Program-made: the position numbers and the translations under genes
The notes under the pieces: generated by a model
Database searches by the model: none
What the model was told of the DNA's origin: nothing
Seen by the model: only the letters and a program-made list of their open reading frames with translations
Part shown: positions 1 to 9,408 of the stretch, one piece after another
Layout of the letters: each line of letters starts with the position of its first letter
How positions within the stretch are numbered: the stretch's first letter is position 1
NCBI GenBank assembly: GCA_028877205.1
Contig: JAPPHY010000007.1
Span: 1-64,000, forward strand
Reading direction: 5' to 3'
Length of the DNA: 64,000 bases
DNA from: Chloroflexota bacterium
GTDB taxonomy: Bacteria > Chloroflexota > Dehalococcoidia > Lucifugimonadales > UBA2985

Positions 1-65
1 ACTTGCATGCATTAGGCGCGCCGCCAGCGTTCGTCCTGAGCCAGGATCAAACTCGCTTGAAAGAA
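1..65 (-). rRNA. rrs: 16S rRNA, 5' end (partial)
   Basis: Read on the minus strand, the window edge contains the universal 16S 5' region, GAGTTTGATCCTGGCTCAG, followed by ACGAACGCTGGCGGC and ending in AATGCATGCAAGT. The rest of the gene lies off the left edge. The mature 5' end is placed about 10 bases before GAGTTTGATC by analogy with known 16S genes, so the exact end is approximate. A strong promoter and a boxA-like leader precede it. Confidence 0.97.
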
Positions 66-83
66 CCTTCCTTCCACTATTCA

Positions 84-97
84 GTTGTTAAGGTGCG
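84..97 (-). promoter_or_regulatory. boxA-like antitermination element in rRNA leader
   Basis: On the minus strand the 16S leader reads GCACCTTAACAACTG, close to the boxA consensus TGCTCTTTAACA that recruits the NusB/NusE antitermination complex. It lies between the rRNA promoter and the 16S 5' end, where boxA is expected. The assignment rests on sequence similarity and position only. Confidence 0.55.
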
Positions 98-124
98 CCT
101 CGGCTCCATACCAAGGGAACCCTT

Positions 125-152
125 ATTATAACCTACGCTTCCGTCCTGTCAA
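125..152 (-). promoter_or_regulatory. Consensus sigma-70 promoter of the rRNA operon
   Basis: On the minus strand there is a perfect -35 TTGACA (147-152) and a perfect -10 TATAAT (125-130) separated by 16 bp. Transcription would start near 118 and run through a leader of about 55 nt into 16S rRNA. Exact consensus boxes are typical of rRNA promoters. The 66-292 stretch otherwise holds only this leader and non-coding sequence. Confidence 0.9.
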
Positions 153-292
153 GCTTGCGAGACCTGTCTCGAAGTTGCCTTGCTCATGCCTCGTCCTGCC
201 ATGGACCCTCCACGCCTTCCCGATGACACAGCCCGTGAGCATCGGCGCGGGGTAGGCAGGTTTGAGTGGGGGTCACTGCAGGGTTTGAGGTT

Positions 293-1204
293 TCAGTACC
301 ACTCAAACGGCGTATCGGGCCGCTGTGCCCAAGCGTTCCGCCCGACCCTACGCATCGCAGGTCCCAAAGCCGACATCTGACCCTTCCACTCCTCAGAATC
401 GGTGTGCCGCCACATTCCGTGACCCGGGAACACCCACTCCACCGACAGCGTGGCGATCCGGTCCATCACGTCGGCCAGAGCCGCCCATGAGTAGAAAGTC
501 TGCACCGGGGTGACGTCGAACTCACCCCTCCGGTGGTTCCAGAGGAGCGTGTCGCCGGTGAAGAGGCACCGGTCGTCCAGGTGATACAGGACATGGCCCT
601 CCGTGTGTCCCGGCGAGGGGATTGCGTTGACGCCAGGCGATATGCGGGTCACGCTGGAACCGCTCAGCAGGTCTATTGCATAGGGCGCAGCGTCGGAGTC
701 GTCTTCGCCTATCCAGACCCTGGCACCGTACCGCTCCGCCCACCGGTCCGCGTCGGCCACGTCGTCGCGGTGGCTCAGCAGCACGTGGGCTACACCTCCC
801 AGCCGGTCGATGCCGGCGGCCAGCGGCCTGCTGAACCGGGGAGAATCGATCATCAGGTTCCCTTCCGGTCGCAGCGCCAGATAGGAGTGGCCACCGAAGG
901 ACGAGAGGGCGTTGTTGCCCAAAGCCAGCACTCCATCGGTCATCCGATAGGGGAACACACCCTCAGGTTCCCTGGGATGTTGTCGATTGCCTATCGACTT
1001 GGTGGGGCAGGCTCCGGCAGCGCGCCACAGCTCGGCTTCCTGTTCCTCTCCAACAGGCTGGCGGTCGACGAAGGAACGGCCGGCTTCATCCATCTCGATG
1101 AGGCCTGGCGCCCAGTGCCGGGCAACGTCACACCTGATGCAACGGGTGTCCACGTACCAGGGACCAGGAGCATTGTGGTCATGGGCTTGGTCGGCTCTTG
1201 GCAT
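293..1204 (-). CDS. MBL-fold metallo-hydrolase with N-terminal ferredoxin-like segment
   Basis: 303 aa. Residues about 17-75 resemble the 4Fe-4S ferredoxin-like segment found at the N-terminus of some metallo-beta-lactamase-fold hydrolases (CIRCDVARHW, then ACPTKSIG). Only three cysteines of the usual CxxCxxC...CP pattern remain, because the third position is alanine, so a full cluster may not form. The hydrolase core follows: SHRDDVADAD in the place of HxHxDH, then PSPGHTEGH, LFTGDTLL and VFPGHG, which supply the metal ligands. Substrate is unknown; hydroxyacylglutathione- or lactone-type hydrolysis is possible. It is a single gene transcribed toward the rRNA operon, with no operon partner. 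Confidence 0.85.
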   Translation of the reverse strand: MPRADQAHDHNAPGPWYVDTRCIRCDVARHWAPGLIEMDEAGRSFVDRQPVGEEQEAELWRAAGACPTKSIGNRQHPREPEGVFPYRMTDGVLALGNNALSSFGGHSYLALRPEGNLMIDSPRFSRPLAAGIDRLGGVAHVLLSHRDDVADADRWAERYGARVWIGEDDSDAAPYAIDLLSGSSVTRISPGVNAIPSPGHTEGHVLYHLDDRCLFTGDTLLWNHRRGEFDVTPVQTFYSWAALADVMDRIATLSVEWVFPGHGMWRHTDSEEWKGQMSALGPAMRRVGRNAWAQRPDTPFEWY

Positions 1205-1334
1205 TGGCGACCCTCCCCTATCCTATCCATTCCAATTAAAGCATCGAAAATACGCGAGTTTCCGTTCAAGTCCTACGACTGCCCGCGCTCGCCATCTAGT
1301 GAACTGAGTCCACGCCTCTCGCATCCGCGCCTGG

Positions 1335-1354
1335 ATTGCGGCTTCCGCCGCAAT
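1335..1354. repeat. Small palindromic repeat / hairpin in intergenic region
   Basis: Perfect 8-bp stem with a TTCC loop (ATTGCGGC and GCCGCAAT). It lies inside the 234-bp gap 1205-1438, downstream of the SIMPL gene, so it could aid transcription termination. The surrounding sequence looks like a dispersed intergenic repeat rather than a gene. I see no other feature in this gap. Confidence 0.5.
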
Positions 1355-1438
1355 GACGGTGGTGGACGCGGCGACGGCGGTGTACGCGGTGCGCCTCTGC
1401 AGGGGAATACGACTGGTGAGCCAGTCGTGAATGCCTCT

Positions 1439-2371
1439 CTACTCAATGGCGAATGTCGCATGCACACTGACCTTGATCTCCAGCTCTCCCGCGCTTATCG
1501 GCGTGCCGCGTGCTTCCAGGACCGCATACTCATCGTAGTAGTTGCCGCCGCGGGAGTCCTCGGAGACGTTCATGAGCTTGCCTCTCGTGGCGCCGGCGTG
1601 GGCGGCCAGCTCGTCAGCGCGGGCCACCGCGTCCTTCATCGCCATCTCCCTGGCCTGACTACGTGCCTCCGTGGTGTCCTCGGCGCTGAACCACACACCG
1701 TCCACGCGGGCGGCGTCACCGCCGGCCTGCACAATCTCATCGATGACAGCACCCACGGCAGCCAGGTCGCGCACCTTCACGACTACGTTGTTGGTCACGC
1801 GGTAGCCAATCGGTGCAAGGCTGTCGGGATGGCCATCCGCCAGTATTTCGGGAGACTGACCGCCCTCCTCGCCCGCCATCATTCCCACTGCCATAAGGAT
1901 TCCCATTAGATCTCCGAGGGCTTCGCTGTCCTCGAGATCCTTCTCGCCGGAGTCCTCGCGGCTCGTTGACTCAAGCGCTCCCATGAATGCCCCGGCGGGT
2001 GACTCGCCCTCCATGTAGTATGGGTCCGAGTCGCGGTACTCCGGCACGATGCTGAACTGGGTGGTCTGTACGTCGCTGTCGGGGATACCCCTGGTTCGCA
2101 GCACGTCCATGATGGCGTTCATGGCGGTAGCCGCTTCGCGTCCGGCCTCGTCCGCGGTCTCTGCGGTCGTCTCCACTCCCATGCGCAGCGTGGCCACGTC
2201 CGGCGCAACTGAGACAGTGCCCGTGCCCGTCACCCGGATACCCTGGTTGTACTGTGTCAGGGCGGCCAGCTCGCTTGCGCTCAGAGAGCTCTCGCCCGTA
2301 TCGCAGGCGATTGCCGCGATCAGAAGCGCCGCGATGGCCAGCGCCGGCAGCAATAGAGATCCGAGCCTCAT
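1439..2371 (-). CDS. SIMPL (DUF541) domain lipoprotein
   Basis: 310 aa. The N-terminus is a lipoprotein signal: a hydrophobic stretch ending LIAAIAC with Cys23 as the lipidation site. The rest fits the SIMPL/DUF541 family: IRVTGTGTVSVAPD near the start, a statement-like TTAETADEA segment, TTQFSIVPEY, then GYRVTNNVVVKVRD and a C-terminal half ending EIKVSVHATFAIE. These periplasmic or surface proteins form oligomeric rings; the role is poorly defined, with stress or envelope integrity suggested for some. An acidic Glu/Asp/Ser-rich insert sits around residues 120-160. It is a single gene; no partner is evident. Confidence 0.85.
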   Translation of the reverse strand: MRLGSLLLPALAIAALLIAAIACDTGESSLSASELAALTQYNQGIRVTGTGTVSVAPDVATLRMGVETTAETADEAGREAATAMNAIMDVLRTRGIPDSDVQTTQFSIVPEYRDSDPYYMEGESPAGAFMGALESTSREDSGEKDLEDSEALGDLMGILMAVGMMAGEEGGQSPEILADGHPDSLAPIGYRVTNNVVVKVRDLAAVGAVIDEIVQAGGDAARVDGVWFSAEDTTEARSQAREMAMKDAVARADELAAHAGATRGKLMNVSEDSRGGNYYDEYAVLEARGTPISAGELEIKVSVHATFAIE

Positions 2372-2608
2372 TTCGCACCTCCCCGGAAAAGTCTAAAGCC
2401 CCTCGCCGGCCAGTCTACTCCGCAAGTGTCAAGAAACCTTGCAGACGCTGTCGCTTTCGGAAGGCTCTGCGGAAACAAGACTCCGCCGCGTTGGCTCACA
2501 GTGCTGCGAGGGCCCAAACGTGAAATCCTGGATTCGCCACCGCGTTGCGTTGAGAAACACTGAAGGTAAGCCCGCATGGCGGAGGCGCGGCTCCTGCGCA
2601 GAGGACTG

Positions 2609-3157
2609 CTACCTCGGGTACGGCACGCGAATGAACTCCACGTCCTCCCACGCAAAGTCGGAATACTCCAAGCCGTCCGGTACCTCGAAGAAGAACCACC
2701 CCGCCAGCTCGAACCCCTTACGCAGCTGGAAGCGGCCCCACATGTGAGCGCCGTATGGGTTCTCCTCGGGCGGCTCCTCGTTCGTCTCCACGTGCCTGCT
2801 GCTCGGCTCGAACGGCGCGAACGCTTCGCCCTCCTTGCCGTTCAGCGTAACGGCCGCGGCGTCGATGGACAGCGTCACCTGCGTGGACTCCAAGTTAACG
2901 GCCCTTGCCCTCACAGCGGCGATCTTGGCGCCTTCCTCCTGCGGCGTGATCTCGTAGTTGACGCCGTCAGACCCGGTGTAGACCACCTTGTCCAGGATTC
3001 GCGGCTTGTGGGCGCCTATCGAGAGCACCTCGCCGTGGCCCCCGTACTCCCTGTCCGGCGAAACTATGCACCCCGAGGCCGCGCCCAACATGAGGACGAG
3101 CGCAAGCGCGAGGCATCGCGTGGGCAGGCTCGGCGTCATTGTGCGGAAGCGGCTCAT
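2609..3157 (-). CDS. Hypothetical lipoprotein downstream of cysteine desulfurase
   Basis: 182 aa. There is a signal sequence with lipobox LGAASGC, so the mature protein should be anchored outside the membrane. The rest is a small beta-rich domain with no motif I recognise. The start codon overlaps the cysteine desulfurase stop as ATGA, which indicates translational coupling; a second in-frame Met at 3139 is an equally good start because it leaves a more typical signal peptide. Function is unknown. The 2372-2608 stretch downstream holds nothing I can identify. Confidence 0.7.
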   Translation of the reverse strand: MSRFRTMTPSLPTRCLALALVLMLGAASGCIVSPDREYGGHGEVLSIGAHKPRILDKVVYTGSDGVNYEITPQEEGAKIAAVRARAVNLESTQVTLSIDAAAVTLNGKEGEAFAPFEPSSRHVETNEEPPEENPYGAHMWGRFQLRKGFELAGWFFFEVPDGLEYSDFAWEDVEFIRVPYPR

Positions 3158-4332
3158 CTGGTAGCGTGGGACAGGCTTGGCATTGCCCTGAGCCGGCCCA
3201 CCAGGTCCGGCAGGACCCTGAGCACGTGCTCCACTTCCTCTTCGGTATTGTCGCGGCCCAGCGTGAGGCGAAGGCTCCCGTGGGCCAGGTCGGCGGGCAG
3301 TCCGAGCGCAAGCAGCACGTGCGACGGCTCCAGCGACCCGGACGTGCAGGCGCTTCCGCTGGAGGCGGCCACGCCGGCGAAGTCCAGCCCCAGCAGCACC
3401 GGCTCGCCCTCGACACCCTCGAACGAGAAGTTCACGTTGTTGGGCAGGCGTTGCGTGGGGTGACCGTTGAGGCGGACGTCCGGGATGCGCTCCCTGATGC
3501 CCTCTATCAGCCGGTCGCGGAGGCGAATGCAGTGGGCGCTCGCTTCCTCTCTCTCGCGGTCGGCAATGGACAGGGCGACCGCCGTCCCCACTATGCCCGG
3601 CGTGTTCTCGGTGCCTGCTCGCCGCTGTCGTTCTTGCGCGCCGCCCAGCTGCTGAGGCGAGAAGGGTGTGCCCCGGCGCACGTACAGCACGCCGACGCCC
3701 TTGGGGCCGTGGAACTTGTGCGCCGAGAGGCTCAGCATGTCCACGCCAAGGGTCTTCACGTTGATGTCCAGGAAACCCGCTGCCTGCACGGCGTCCGTGT
3801 GAAAGACGATGGTGCGACGACTCTCGCGGGCGATGTCCTTGACCCTGCGCGCCATCTCTTCGACCGGCTCGATGGTGCCGATCTCGTTGTTGGCGAGCAT
3901 GACGCTCACGAGCACGGTCTTCTCGGTGATGGCGTCCACCAGCTCATCGGGATCGACCATGCCGTCGCCGTCGACGGGCAGGTAGGTGACCTCGAAGCCG
4001 GAGTCCTCTAGGTGGGTGCAGGTGTGCAGGACGGCATGGTGCTCGATGGAGGTGGTTATGACGTGGTTGCCGGTGCGCACTAGAGCAGAGGCGGCGCCCT
4101 TTATGGCCGCGTTGTCGGACTCGCTGCCGCCGCTGGTGAAGACCACCTCGCTGGGCCTGCTGCCGAGCACTCGCGCCACCGACTCCCTAGCTTCGTCGAG
4201 CGCCATGCGCGACTGCTGCGCCAGGGTGTAAAGGCTGGAGGCGTTGCCGAACCTCTCGGTGAAGAACGGCAGCATGGCCTCCATGACCTCCGGGCGAACC
4301 GGCGTGGTGGCGGCGTGGTCCATGTATATCAT
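3154..4332 (-). CDS. nifS: Cysteine desulfurase (NifS/IscS type)
   Basis: About 392 aa from the chosen Met in [16 protein letters not shown]; an upstream in-frame start at 4398 adds 22 residues unlike the family. PLP-dependent removal of sulfur from cysteine for Fe-S clusters and thiolated tRNA. Visible are the PLP lysine in [12 protein letters not shown], the HTDAVQ segment, the catalytic-loop cysteine in [10 protein letters not shown] and the C-terminal [14 protein letters not shown]. This is the group with a short Cys loop directly followed by serine and glycine. It heads a two-gene unit with the lipoprotein at 2609-3157. No iscU or mnmA is adjacent, so its sulfur acceptor is not shown by context. 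Confidence 0.95.
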   Translation of the reverse strand: MIYMDHAATTPVRPEVMEAMLPFFTERFGNASSLYTLAQQSRMALDEARESVARVLGSRPSEVVFTSGGSESDNAAIKGAASALVRTGNHVITTSIEHHAVLHTCTHLEDSGFEVTYLPVDGDGMVDPDELVDAITEKTVLVSVMLANNEIGTIEPVEEMARRVKDIARESRRTIVFHTDAVQAAGFLDINVKTLGVDMLSLSAHKFHGPKGVGVLYVRRGTPFSPQQLGGAQERQRRAGTENTPGIVGTAVALSIADREREEASAHCIRLRDRLIEGIRERIPDVRLNGHPTQRLPNNVNFSFEGVEGEPVLLGLDFAGVAASSGSACTSGSLEPSHVLLALGLPADLAHGSLRLTLGRDNTEEEVEHVLRVLPDLVGRLRAMPSLSHATR

Positions 4333-4487
4333 CGCGCTCTGCTCCTGCGCCCTGCTCCGGGAAGCGATCGCGCTCCCCAACGGGGTCGTGCCCCCCATTG
4401 TAGCATTGCGCGGGCGAGTGATAAAGGGCGGGGAGGGGTCTTACGCGAGCCCGGAGCCGGGAGAGTCAATACGTTTAGATCTCAAGT

Positions 4488-6686
4488 CTAGCCCGAAAGC
4501 TGTACGCTGAACTGAGAGGGGTCCCCTCCAAGTTCCGTAGCCAGCAACTCGCAAAGCCAAGCGATGCGTCTAGAGGGAAGTTGAGCTTCGAGGAATAGAC
4601 CATTTGAGAGAGTCCTGTAGATCATGTCAGAACCGTCGCCATGTTTGGACTCAACGTGAATTAGATACCTCTTCCGCATTCCTCCAACCCTAACCGGGCA
4701 CTTGGAGCGTGAGAGTTTTCCTTCTCGAACGAACCACTCAGCGATCTGGGCTATGAGTTGGATCCAATTCTTCACTTGCTCTGTACTCCCATCTGGAAGT
4801 TTCAGGAGATGAGGCCTTGAGTTGTTAGTTGCCCCTTCCCTGCCCAGTCGAGCTAGCTCGGCGAGCTGCAACCAATTGCCCGAAGTCCCATCGGCACTCT
4901 CCCCTGGTCTCCGTTCCTGATCCTCCTCCTGATTGGACACCCTTGCTAACAACCCAGCCTCTCTCGCCTCAGCCTCCAACAAGCGCAGCAGCCTATCACG
5001 AACATTTCCGAGAATAAGCTGGCCATCCACCGACTGTACCTCCAGTCTGCCGAGCTCCTGATTCCACTCTTCGAGCTCCCGCTTGAGGCCGTTTTCCCAT
5101 TCATTGAAGAGCCGCCGTTCTTGCGGCCTGGTCCGCGGGCGTTCCTCAGTCGGCAGCGTGGCAAGGTGGTACTCGAACATATTATCCAGCGTATCGTCAT
5201 CGGCCAACGCAGACTCGCGGTCTTCGGTACGAGAGCGAAGTTCTGCCTTGCGCGCTTCTGTAGTACCTCCCAAGCGCCGCCTCTCCTCTTCCAGCAAGGT
5301 CTTCAGATACGGGTCCCGGTACGGTGAAAGCTCATCATCGTCCGTCATCTTCGAAAGCTCCTCCAGCTCTTTGGTGACCGGCAGATTAGCCAGCAGGTGA
5401 GCGTCGTAGTGGCACAGGTCACAGACCTCGTCGTGCTCCTCAACACACATAGATCGAAGCGTCCACCTCTTCCATGCCCTCCACGCGCCGCACCGGCTGC
5501 AGTCCTCACCAAACGGTTCGCCGCAGTGATCGCAATTGTGGGACCCGGCGGCTGAGAGCGCCTCGCAACGCTCACATCGTGTTAGAGGCGCATCCCCGGT
5601 CTGCTGCTCTCCACGCGCTTTCAGCGACCACTCTCTATCACTATCGGGCAGTCCGTGCATTAGGCTGTTGCCAGCCAGGTCCAGGACAATGCAATCGCCG
5701 GATTTTGGCTTGGGGCGCAGCCCCCTACCCACCATCTGCAGGTACAACGCAAGGCTCATTGTGGGACGGGTTAAGAGGACACAGGCGGCGTCCGGCAGGT
5801 CAAACCCCTCCGTCGCGACCGCAACGTTGATCAGCGCCCTCAGGCTGCCGGATTGGAATCTACTGATGGTCCCGGCGCGTTCGTACTCCGGCGTATCGGC
5901 CACGAGCGCTCCCGCCGGTATGCCTGCATTGTTGAACACGTCCGCGAGGTTTTTGGCGTGCCTTACGGATACGGCGTAGACAACGGTTTGCCTGTCCTCG
6001 CCATGTCGTTGCCAGAAGCGCAGCGCACCGCCTGTCCAGATGTCGCGGTCTCGGTTGGCCTCCTCGATGCCAGGCTCCGAAAAGTCACCTGTTGCATCGA
6101 CCGACCCTCCCAAGACCAGGTCGCCCTCTGGAGGCGACATCACTCGGACGCCGCACAACCAACCGCCCGACTGAAGTTCTACCACCTGCGGCCCGCAAAC
6201 CAGTTCTGCAAAAAGGTGGTCGAATCCCTCCCTCCTTGAGAGTCGCCAGGGAGTTGCAGTCATGCCCAGGACAGCGCCGGGCCACTGCCGTATTGCACGT
6301 GTCCAACCTTCGGCTGTGGCATGATGCGCTTCGTCGATGATCATCAGGTCGCTCTTGTCATACTTCCCCCAAACATCGGAGCGCGCGGTACGGCGAGACA
6401 CTGTCTGCGCCATCAGAATGACAACGCTGTTGGGTAGGGCTGGTGCCATTGTTCCCGGTGTCCAATTCATGTCCTTGGTCGCGGTTACATGGTCCTCTTT
6501 CAACATTCCCTCTGTCTGGGCTGCCAACTCCCGCCTGTGAGTGAGCCAGACCGCCTTGCGGCCCCCGCTCAGGAATTGCGACAGCAACTGCCCGGCGATC
6601 CGCGTCTTGCCACCGCCTGTTGGCAGTTGGAGCATCACCCTTGCTCCTGGTGTGTCCGACAACTTGCCCAACACGCGCTGTAGCAA
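4488..6686 (-). CDS. SF2 DEAD/DEAH helicase with zinc-ribbon region; 5' end frameshifted
   Basis: 732 aa as it reads now, from a TTG. An ATP-dependent nucleic-acid helicase/translocase of the Res/XPB-like type: Walker A LPTGGGKTRIA, DEAH box IIDEAHHA, motif III GMTATPWR, and motifs V-VI in VATEGFDLPDAA and QMVGRGLRP. Two CxxC zinc-ribbon-like clusters follow (CERCEAL...CDHCG and CSRCGAW...CDLCHY), then a charged C-terminal region of about 300 residues with no recognised domain. The current start skips the normal N-terminal motif. In the frame upstream, ALRVY is followed by a stop; deleting one copy of an 11-bp tandem repeat at 6696-6717 restores ALRVYQEELLQRVLG, the expected start motif, with ATGs at 6724 and 6775. 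So the gene is either a fresh mutant or an assembly error. It could be a standalone defence or repair helicase. Confidence 0.8.
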   Translation of the reverse strand: MLQRVLGKLSDTPGARVMLQLPTGGGKTRIAGQLLSQFLSGGRKAVWLTHRRELAAQTEGMLKEDHVTATKDMNWTPGTMAPALPNSVVILMAQTVSRRTARSDVWGKYDKSDLMIIDEAHHATAEGWTRAIRQWPGAVLGMTATPWRLSRREGFDHLFAELVCGPQVVELQSGGWLCGVRVMSPPEGDLVLGGSVDATGDFSEPGIEEANRDRDIWTGGALRFWQRHGEDRQTVVYAVSVRHAKNLADVFNNAGIPAGALVADTPEYERAGTISRFQSGSLRALINVAVATEGFDLPDAACVLLTRPTMSLALYLQMVGRGLRPKPKSGDCIVLDLAGNSLMHGLPDSDREWSLKARGEQQTGDAPLTRCERCEALSAAGSHNCDHCGEPFGEDCSRCGAWRAWKRWTLRSMCVEEHDEVCDLCHYDAHLLANLPVTKELEELSKMTDDDELSPYRDPYLKTLLEEERRRLGGTTEARKAELRSRTEDRESALADDDTLDNMFEYHLATLPTEERPRTRPQERRLFNEWENGLKRELEEWNQELGRLEVQSVDGQLILGNVRDRLLRLLEAEAREAGLLARVSNQEEDQERRPGESADGTSGNWLQLAELARLGREGATNNSRPHLLKLPDGSTEQVKNWIQLIAQIAEWFVREGKLSRSKCPVRVGGMRKRYLIHVESKHGDGSDMIYRTLSNGLFLEAQLPSRRIAWLCELLATELGGDPSQFSVQLSG

Positions 6687-6695
6687 TTCTTCCTG

Positions 6696-6717
6696 GTAGA
6701 CTCTCAGTAGACTCTCA
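6696..6717. repeat. 11-bp tandem duplication at helicase 5' end
   Basis: GTAGACTCTCA occurs twice in tandem (6696-6706 and 6707-6717). Eleven is not a multiple of three, so the second copy shifts the helicase reading frame right after its N-terminal LRVY codons and places a TGA stop there. Removing either copy joins the two frames cleanly. Confidence 0.9.
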
Positions 6718-6804
6718 GAGCCATTTGGTCCTGCTCGTGCTCACCAATTTCCTCAATGCGGGCATTCGCAAACATTGTACCAGACACATAAAGTACCCCG
6801 CCCC

Positions 6805-7882
6805 CTACCGCCTCATCACGTCCTCCGGCGTGATCACGCCCAAAAGCTCGCCCGAGTCCAGCACCGCTAGCACGCCCGTCTCGCCCTCCTCCAGCGCCTC
6901 CAGCACCCGATCGCCCGTGTCGTCCGGCGCAACCGCCGCAACGCGCTCCAGCGGCAGCATCACGTGCCGCAGCCCGCGCCCTGCGCGACACTTTGCCTAC
7001 GGACGCCGCCGCGATCAGCCCGACGGCGCGCCCGTCCTCGACCACCAACAGCCCGCGGCGATTCATCAGCGCGCCCGAATTGATCAGCTCACGCAGGCTC
7101 GCATCCGGCGACACCTCCGGCACACGCGTCCTCATCAGCTCAAGCGCCGTCACGCCCTCCAGCCGCGCTCGCTGTCGGTGCTGGCGGTAACTCATGAAAG
7201 CCGCCTGGAACAGGAACCATCCCACCAGCGCCAGCCACATGCCCTGCAGCGCGCTGCGACTCACGATGAAGACGAACGCGCCAAGCCCCATCAGGAGCAG
7301 CGCCGTCGCATAGCCTCCCATCGTCGCCACTCGTGTCGCCGTAGCGTAGTTGCCCGACACCGCCCAGATGGCCGCGCGGAGCACGCGGCCGCCGTCGAGT
7401 GGGAAGCCCGGAATCAGGTTGAAGATGCCCAGCGCCATGTTCATCAGGAACAGCCAGCTCATCATCACGGCGACGTGAACGCTGAAACGCTCGACCAGGA
7501 AGCCGGCGCCCAGGAACAGCAGGCCCAGCAGCACACTGCACACCGGCCCGGCCAGCGCGATCAGCAGCTCCATGCCCGGCCTCGGCGCCTCCCGCGCGAT
7601 GTGCGCGGCCCCGCCGAACATGAACAGCGTGATTGACCTCACCGGGATGCCGTATCGCAGCGCCACCAGGCTGTGGCACATCTCATGGGCCACCACCGAT
7701 GCGAAGAGCAGTACACTGGCGGCAAGTGCCACGCCCCATCGCTCCGTCGCCGGCCACCACGGGCGAAGTGCGCCCAGGAAGGTTGCGAGCGAGTAGGCGA
7801 AGAGCAGCAGCACGAGGAACCAGCTGAAATGCAGGCGAAGGGGTATGCCCATCAGCCTGCACAACTCGACTGAGCCCCTCAA
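6805..7882 (-). CDS. Site-2 protease (M50) with CBS domains, frameshifted near its 3' end
   Basis: Intramembrane zinc metalloprotease of the SpoIVFB/Rip3-like group. The N-terminal half is multi-pass membrane, with HEMCH in AHEMCHSLVALRYG as the zinc motif, and NLIPGFPLDGGRVLRA carrying the second metal ligand. A first CBS segment follows (LMRTRVPEVSPDASLREL...GLLVVEDGRAVGLI). The open frame then turns into low-complexity Ala/Gly/Arg. In another frame the second CBS half is intact: HVMLPLERVAAVAPDD, then GVLAVLDSGELLGVITPEDV, ending at a TAG at 6805-6807. The shift lies at about 6985-7010. As read without correction, the frame runs on to 6704 with a nonsense tail. The substrate is unknown. 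Confidence 0.8.
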
Positions 7883-7912
7883 TGAACCTCCACCTCCGGG
7901 GCCGCGGCCCCC

Positions 7913-8833
7913 TCACACGGCGGCGTCCCGCTCCGTCGCGTAGCCCATCACCTTGTACGCCAGCTTGGCGGCCACGTAGGCGCACGAAGGCGGCCCGGCC
8001 GACGGGCACAGCTCCACCACGTCGAAGCCGACCACCGTGCGCTCCCGGCACACGCTCCGCAGCAAGCCCAGCACCGCCTCCCAGCCGGGACCGCCCGGCT
8101 CGGGCGTGCCCACCGCCGCCATCAGCGCAGGGTCGAACACGTCCAGGTCAATGCTCACGTACACGTGCTCGGACAGCCCGTCGAGCACCGCCGCCGCGTC
8201 CCACGACGCCGCGCGACCGCCCTCGCCGTGCTGGATCACGCTCAGCCGATCGCGGCCGGCGCCGCGGATGAACTCTGCCTCCTCCAGGCTCATGCTCCGC
8301 ACTCCTACCTCCACCAGCGGGCACATCTCCCAGATGCGGCGTGCCGCGCAGGCGTGGCTGTACGCGCTGCCCATGTACTCGTCGCGGAGGTCTGCGTGTG
8401 CGTCGAGATAGAGCACCGACAGGTCGTCATGGGCCTCGCGGAGGGCCTTCACGACACCCACGGAGATCGAGTGCTCGCCGCCGAGGACCGCCAGCAGCCG
8501 CCCGTCGCCCGCAAGCAGTCGCACCGCCGAGGCGATGCGCTCCGTCATTGCCTCCGGACCGCCCGCGTGCGCCTCCATCTCAGGCAGGGTGTGGATGCCG
8601 GCGCGGTAGACCTCGCGCTCCAGCTCAGGGTCGTAGTCCTCCAGGTGGCACGACGCCTCGATGATGGCGCGGGGGCCGTCGCGTGCGCCGCCGCGGAACG
8701 ACGTCGTGGAGTCGTAGGGCACCGGCAGCACGACTATGCGGCTGTCTTCCAGCGGCGACTCGTCCGGGCCCACGCCAACGAAGCCCCACGGCATCGACGG
8801 ATAGGATGGCGAGGGGCCGCCGGGGAGCGTCAT
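7913..8833 (-). CDS. speB: Agmatinase / ureohydrolase
   Basis: 306 aa, arginase-agmatinase superfamily. The manganese-binding motifs are all present: [22 protein letters not shown] and [22 protein letters not shown] near the end is also typical. The enzyme most likely hydrolyses agmatine to putrescine and urea, though related guanidino substrates cannot be excluded from sequence. It overlaps speD by ATGA (8830-8833), so the two form a polyamine operon in which speB supplies putrescine and speD the aminopropyl donor. No spermidine synthase gene is adjacent. Confidence 0.93.
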   Translation of the reverse strand: MTLPGGPSPSYPSMPWGFVGVGPDESPLEDSRIVVLPVPYDSTTSFRGGARDGPRAIIEASCHLEDYDPELEREVYRAGIHTLPEMEAHAGGPEAMTERIASAVRLLAGDGRLLAVLGGEHSISVGVVKALREAHDDLSVLYLDAHADLRDEYMGSAYSHACAARRIWEMCPLVEVGVRSMSLEEAEFIRGAGRDRLSVIQHGEGGRAASWDAAAVLDGLSEHVYVSIDLDVFDPALMAAVGTPEPGGPGWEAVLGLLRSVCRERTVVGFDVVELCPSAGPPSCAYVAAKLAYKVMGYATERDAAV

Positions 8834-9246
8834 CGCGCTCCGGTGAGCACGCCCCTTGCGCGGCCGCGTGTGACGGGTGCGCCGTTGGTCGGTCGTGTGA
8901 AGTCCAGGCCTCGCCCGATGACCCAGTGCTTCACCTGCTCCAGCGAGAAGGTCTCCATGATGCGGTCCAGCGCTTCCCGGTAGTCGAAGTCCTTGCAGCT
9001 GAACACGTCGATGTTGACGTAGGCGCGCTCCGGGAAGGTGTGTATGCTGATGTGGCTCTCCGCGATCATCACGAACCCGGACACCCCCCAGTCCTCGGGT
9101 ACGGGGCCGTTGTAGGTTGTGACCACGGGCGAGATGATCTTGTTCATCCCGATGCTGTCCGGGAGGTTGTCCAGGAACCGGCAGACGGCCGCCTCGTCCT
9201 TCATCATCTCCAGGTCGCCGCCGAATCCGTCTATGAGCAGGTGCAT
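8830..9246 (-). CDS. speD: S-adenosylmethionine decarboxylase proenzyme
   Basis: About 138 aa from the ATG at 9246, preceded by GGAGGA; longer in-frame extensions upstream cross the promoter. Pyruvoyl enzyme of the short prokaryotic SpeD class making decarboxylated SAM for spermidine synthesis. The self-cleavage serine lies in [11 protein letters not shown], and FSCKDFDY carries the conserved Cys. The start [13 protein letters not shown] matches the family. It is first in the speD-speB operon, behind a good sigma-70 promoter at 9268-9296. Confidence 0.95.
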   Translation of the reverse strand: MHLLIDGFGGDLEMMKDEAAVCRFLDNLPDSIGMNKIISPVVTTYNGPVPEDWGVSGFVMIAESHISIHTFPERAYVNIDVFSCKDFDYREALDRIMETFSLEQVKHWVIGRGLDFTRPTNGAPVTRGRARGVLTGAR

Positions 9247-9267
9247 CCGCGAATCCTCCGCAAGTCC

Positions 9268-9296
9268 ACTATAGGCGACTCTGCATCCACGGTCAA
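9268..9296 (-). promoter_or_regulatory. Sigma-70 promoter of speD-speB
   Basis: Minus strand: -35 TTGACC (9291-9296), 17-bp spacer, -10 TATAGT (9268-9273). The start of transcription would be near 9261, giving a leader of about 15 nt that includes the GGAGGA ribosome-binding site of speD. Confidence 0.75.
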
Positions 9297-9408
9297 AGGC
9301 CGCAGAGCAAAACCGAGACAGCATAGCATCGATGGCGAGGCGGCACAACCGCGGTGGGCAGGCCACGAGCGTCCTGTACGTCGCCCGTTGCGCCATCCGA
9401 CAGGGGAA

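Noticed and set aside
533-1909. Long plus-strand open frame (458 codons) over the MBL and SIMPL genes
   Set aside because: Antisense to two genes with clear family motifs; its translation is low-complexity and matches no family. High-GC antisense artefact.
4399-4487. Promoter TTGACT before the cysteine desulfurase
   Set aside because: No acceptable -10 at 16-18 bases; the best candidate is 19-20 bases away.
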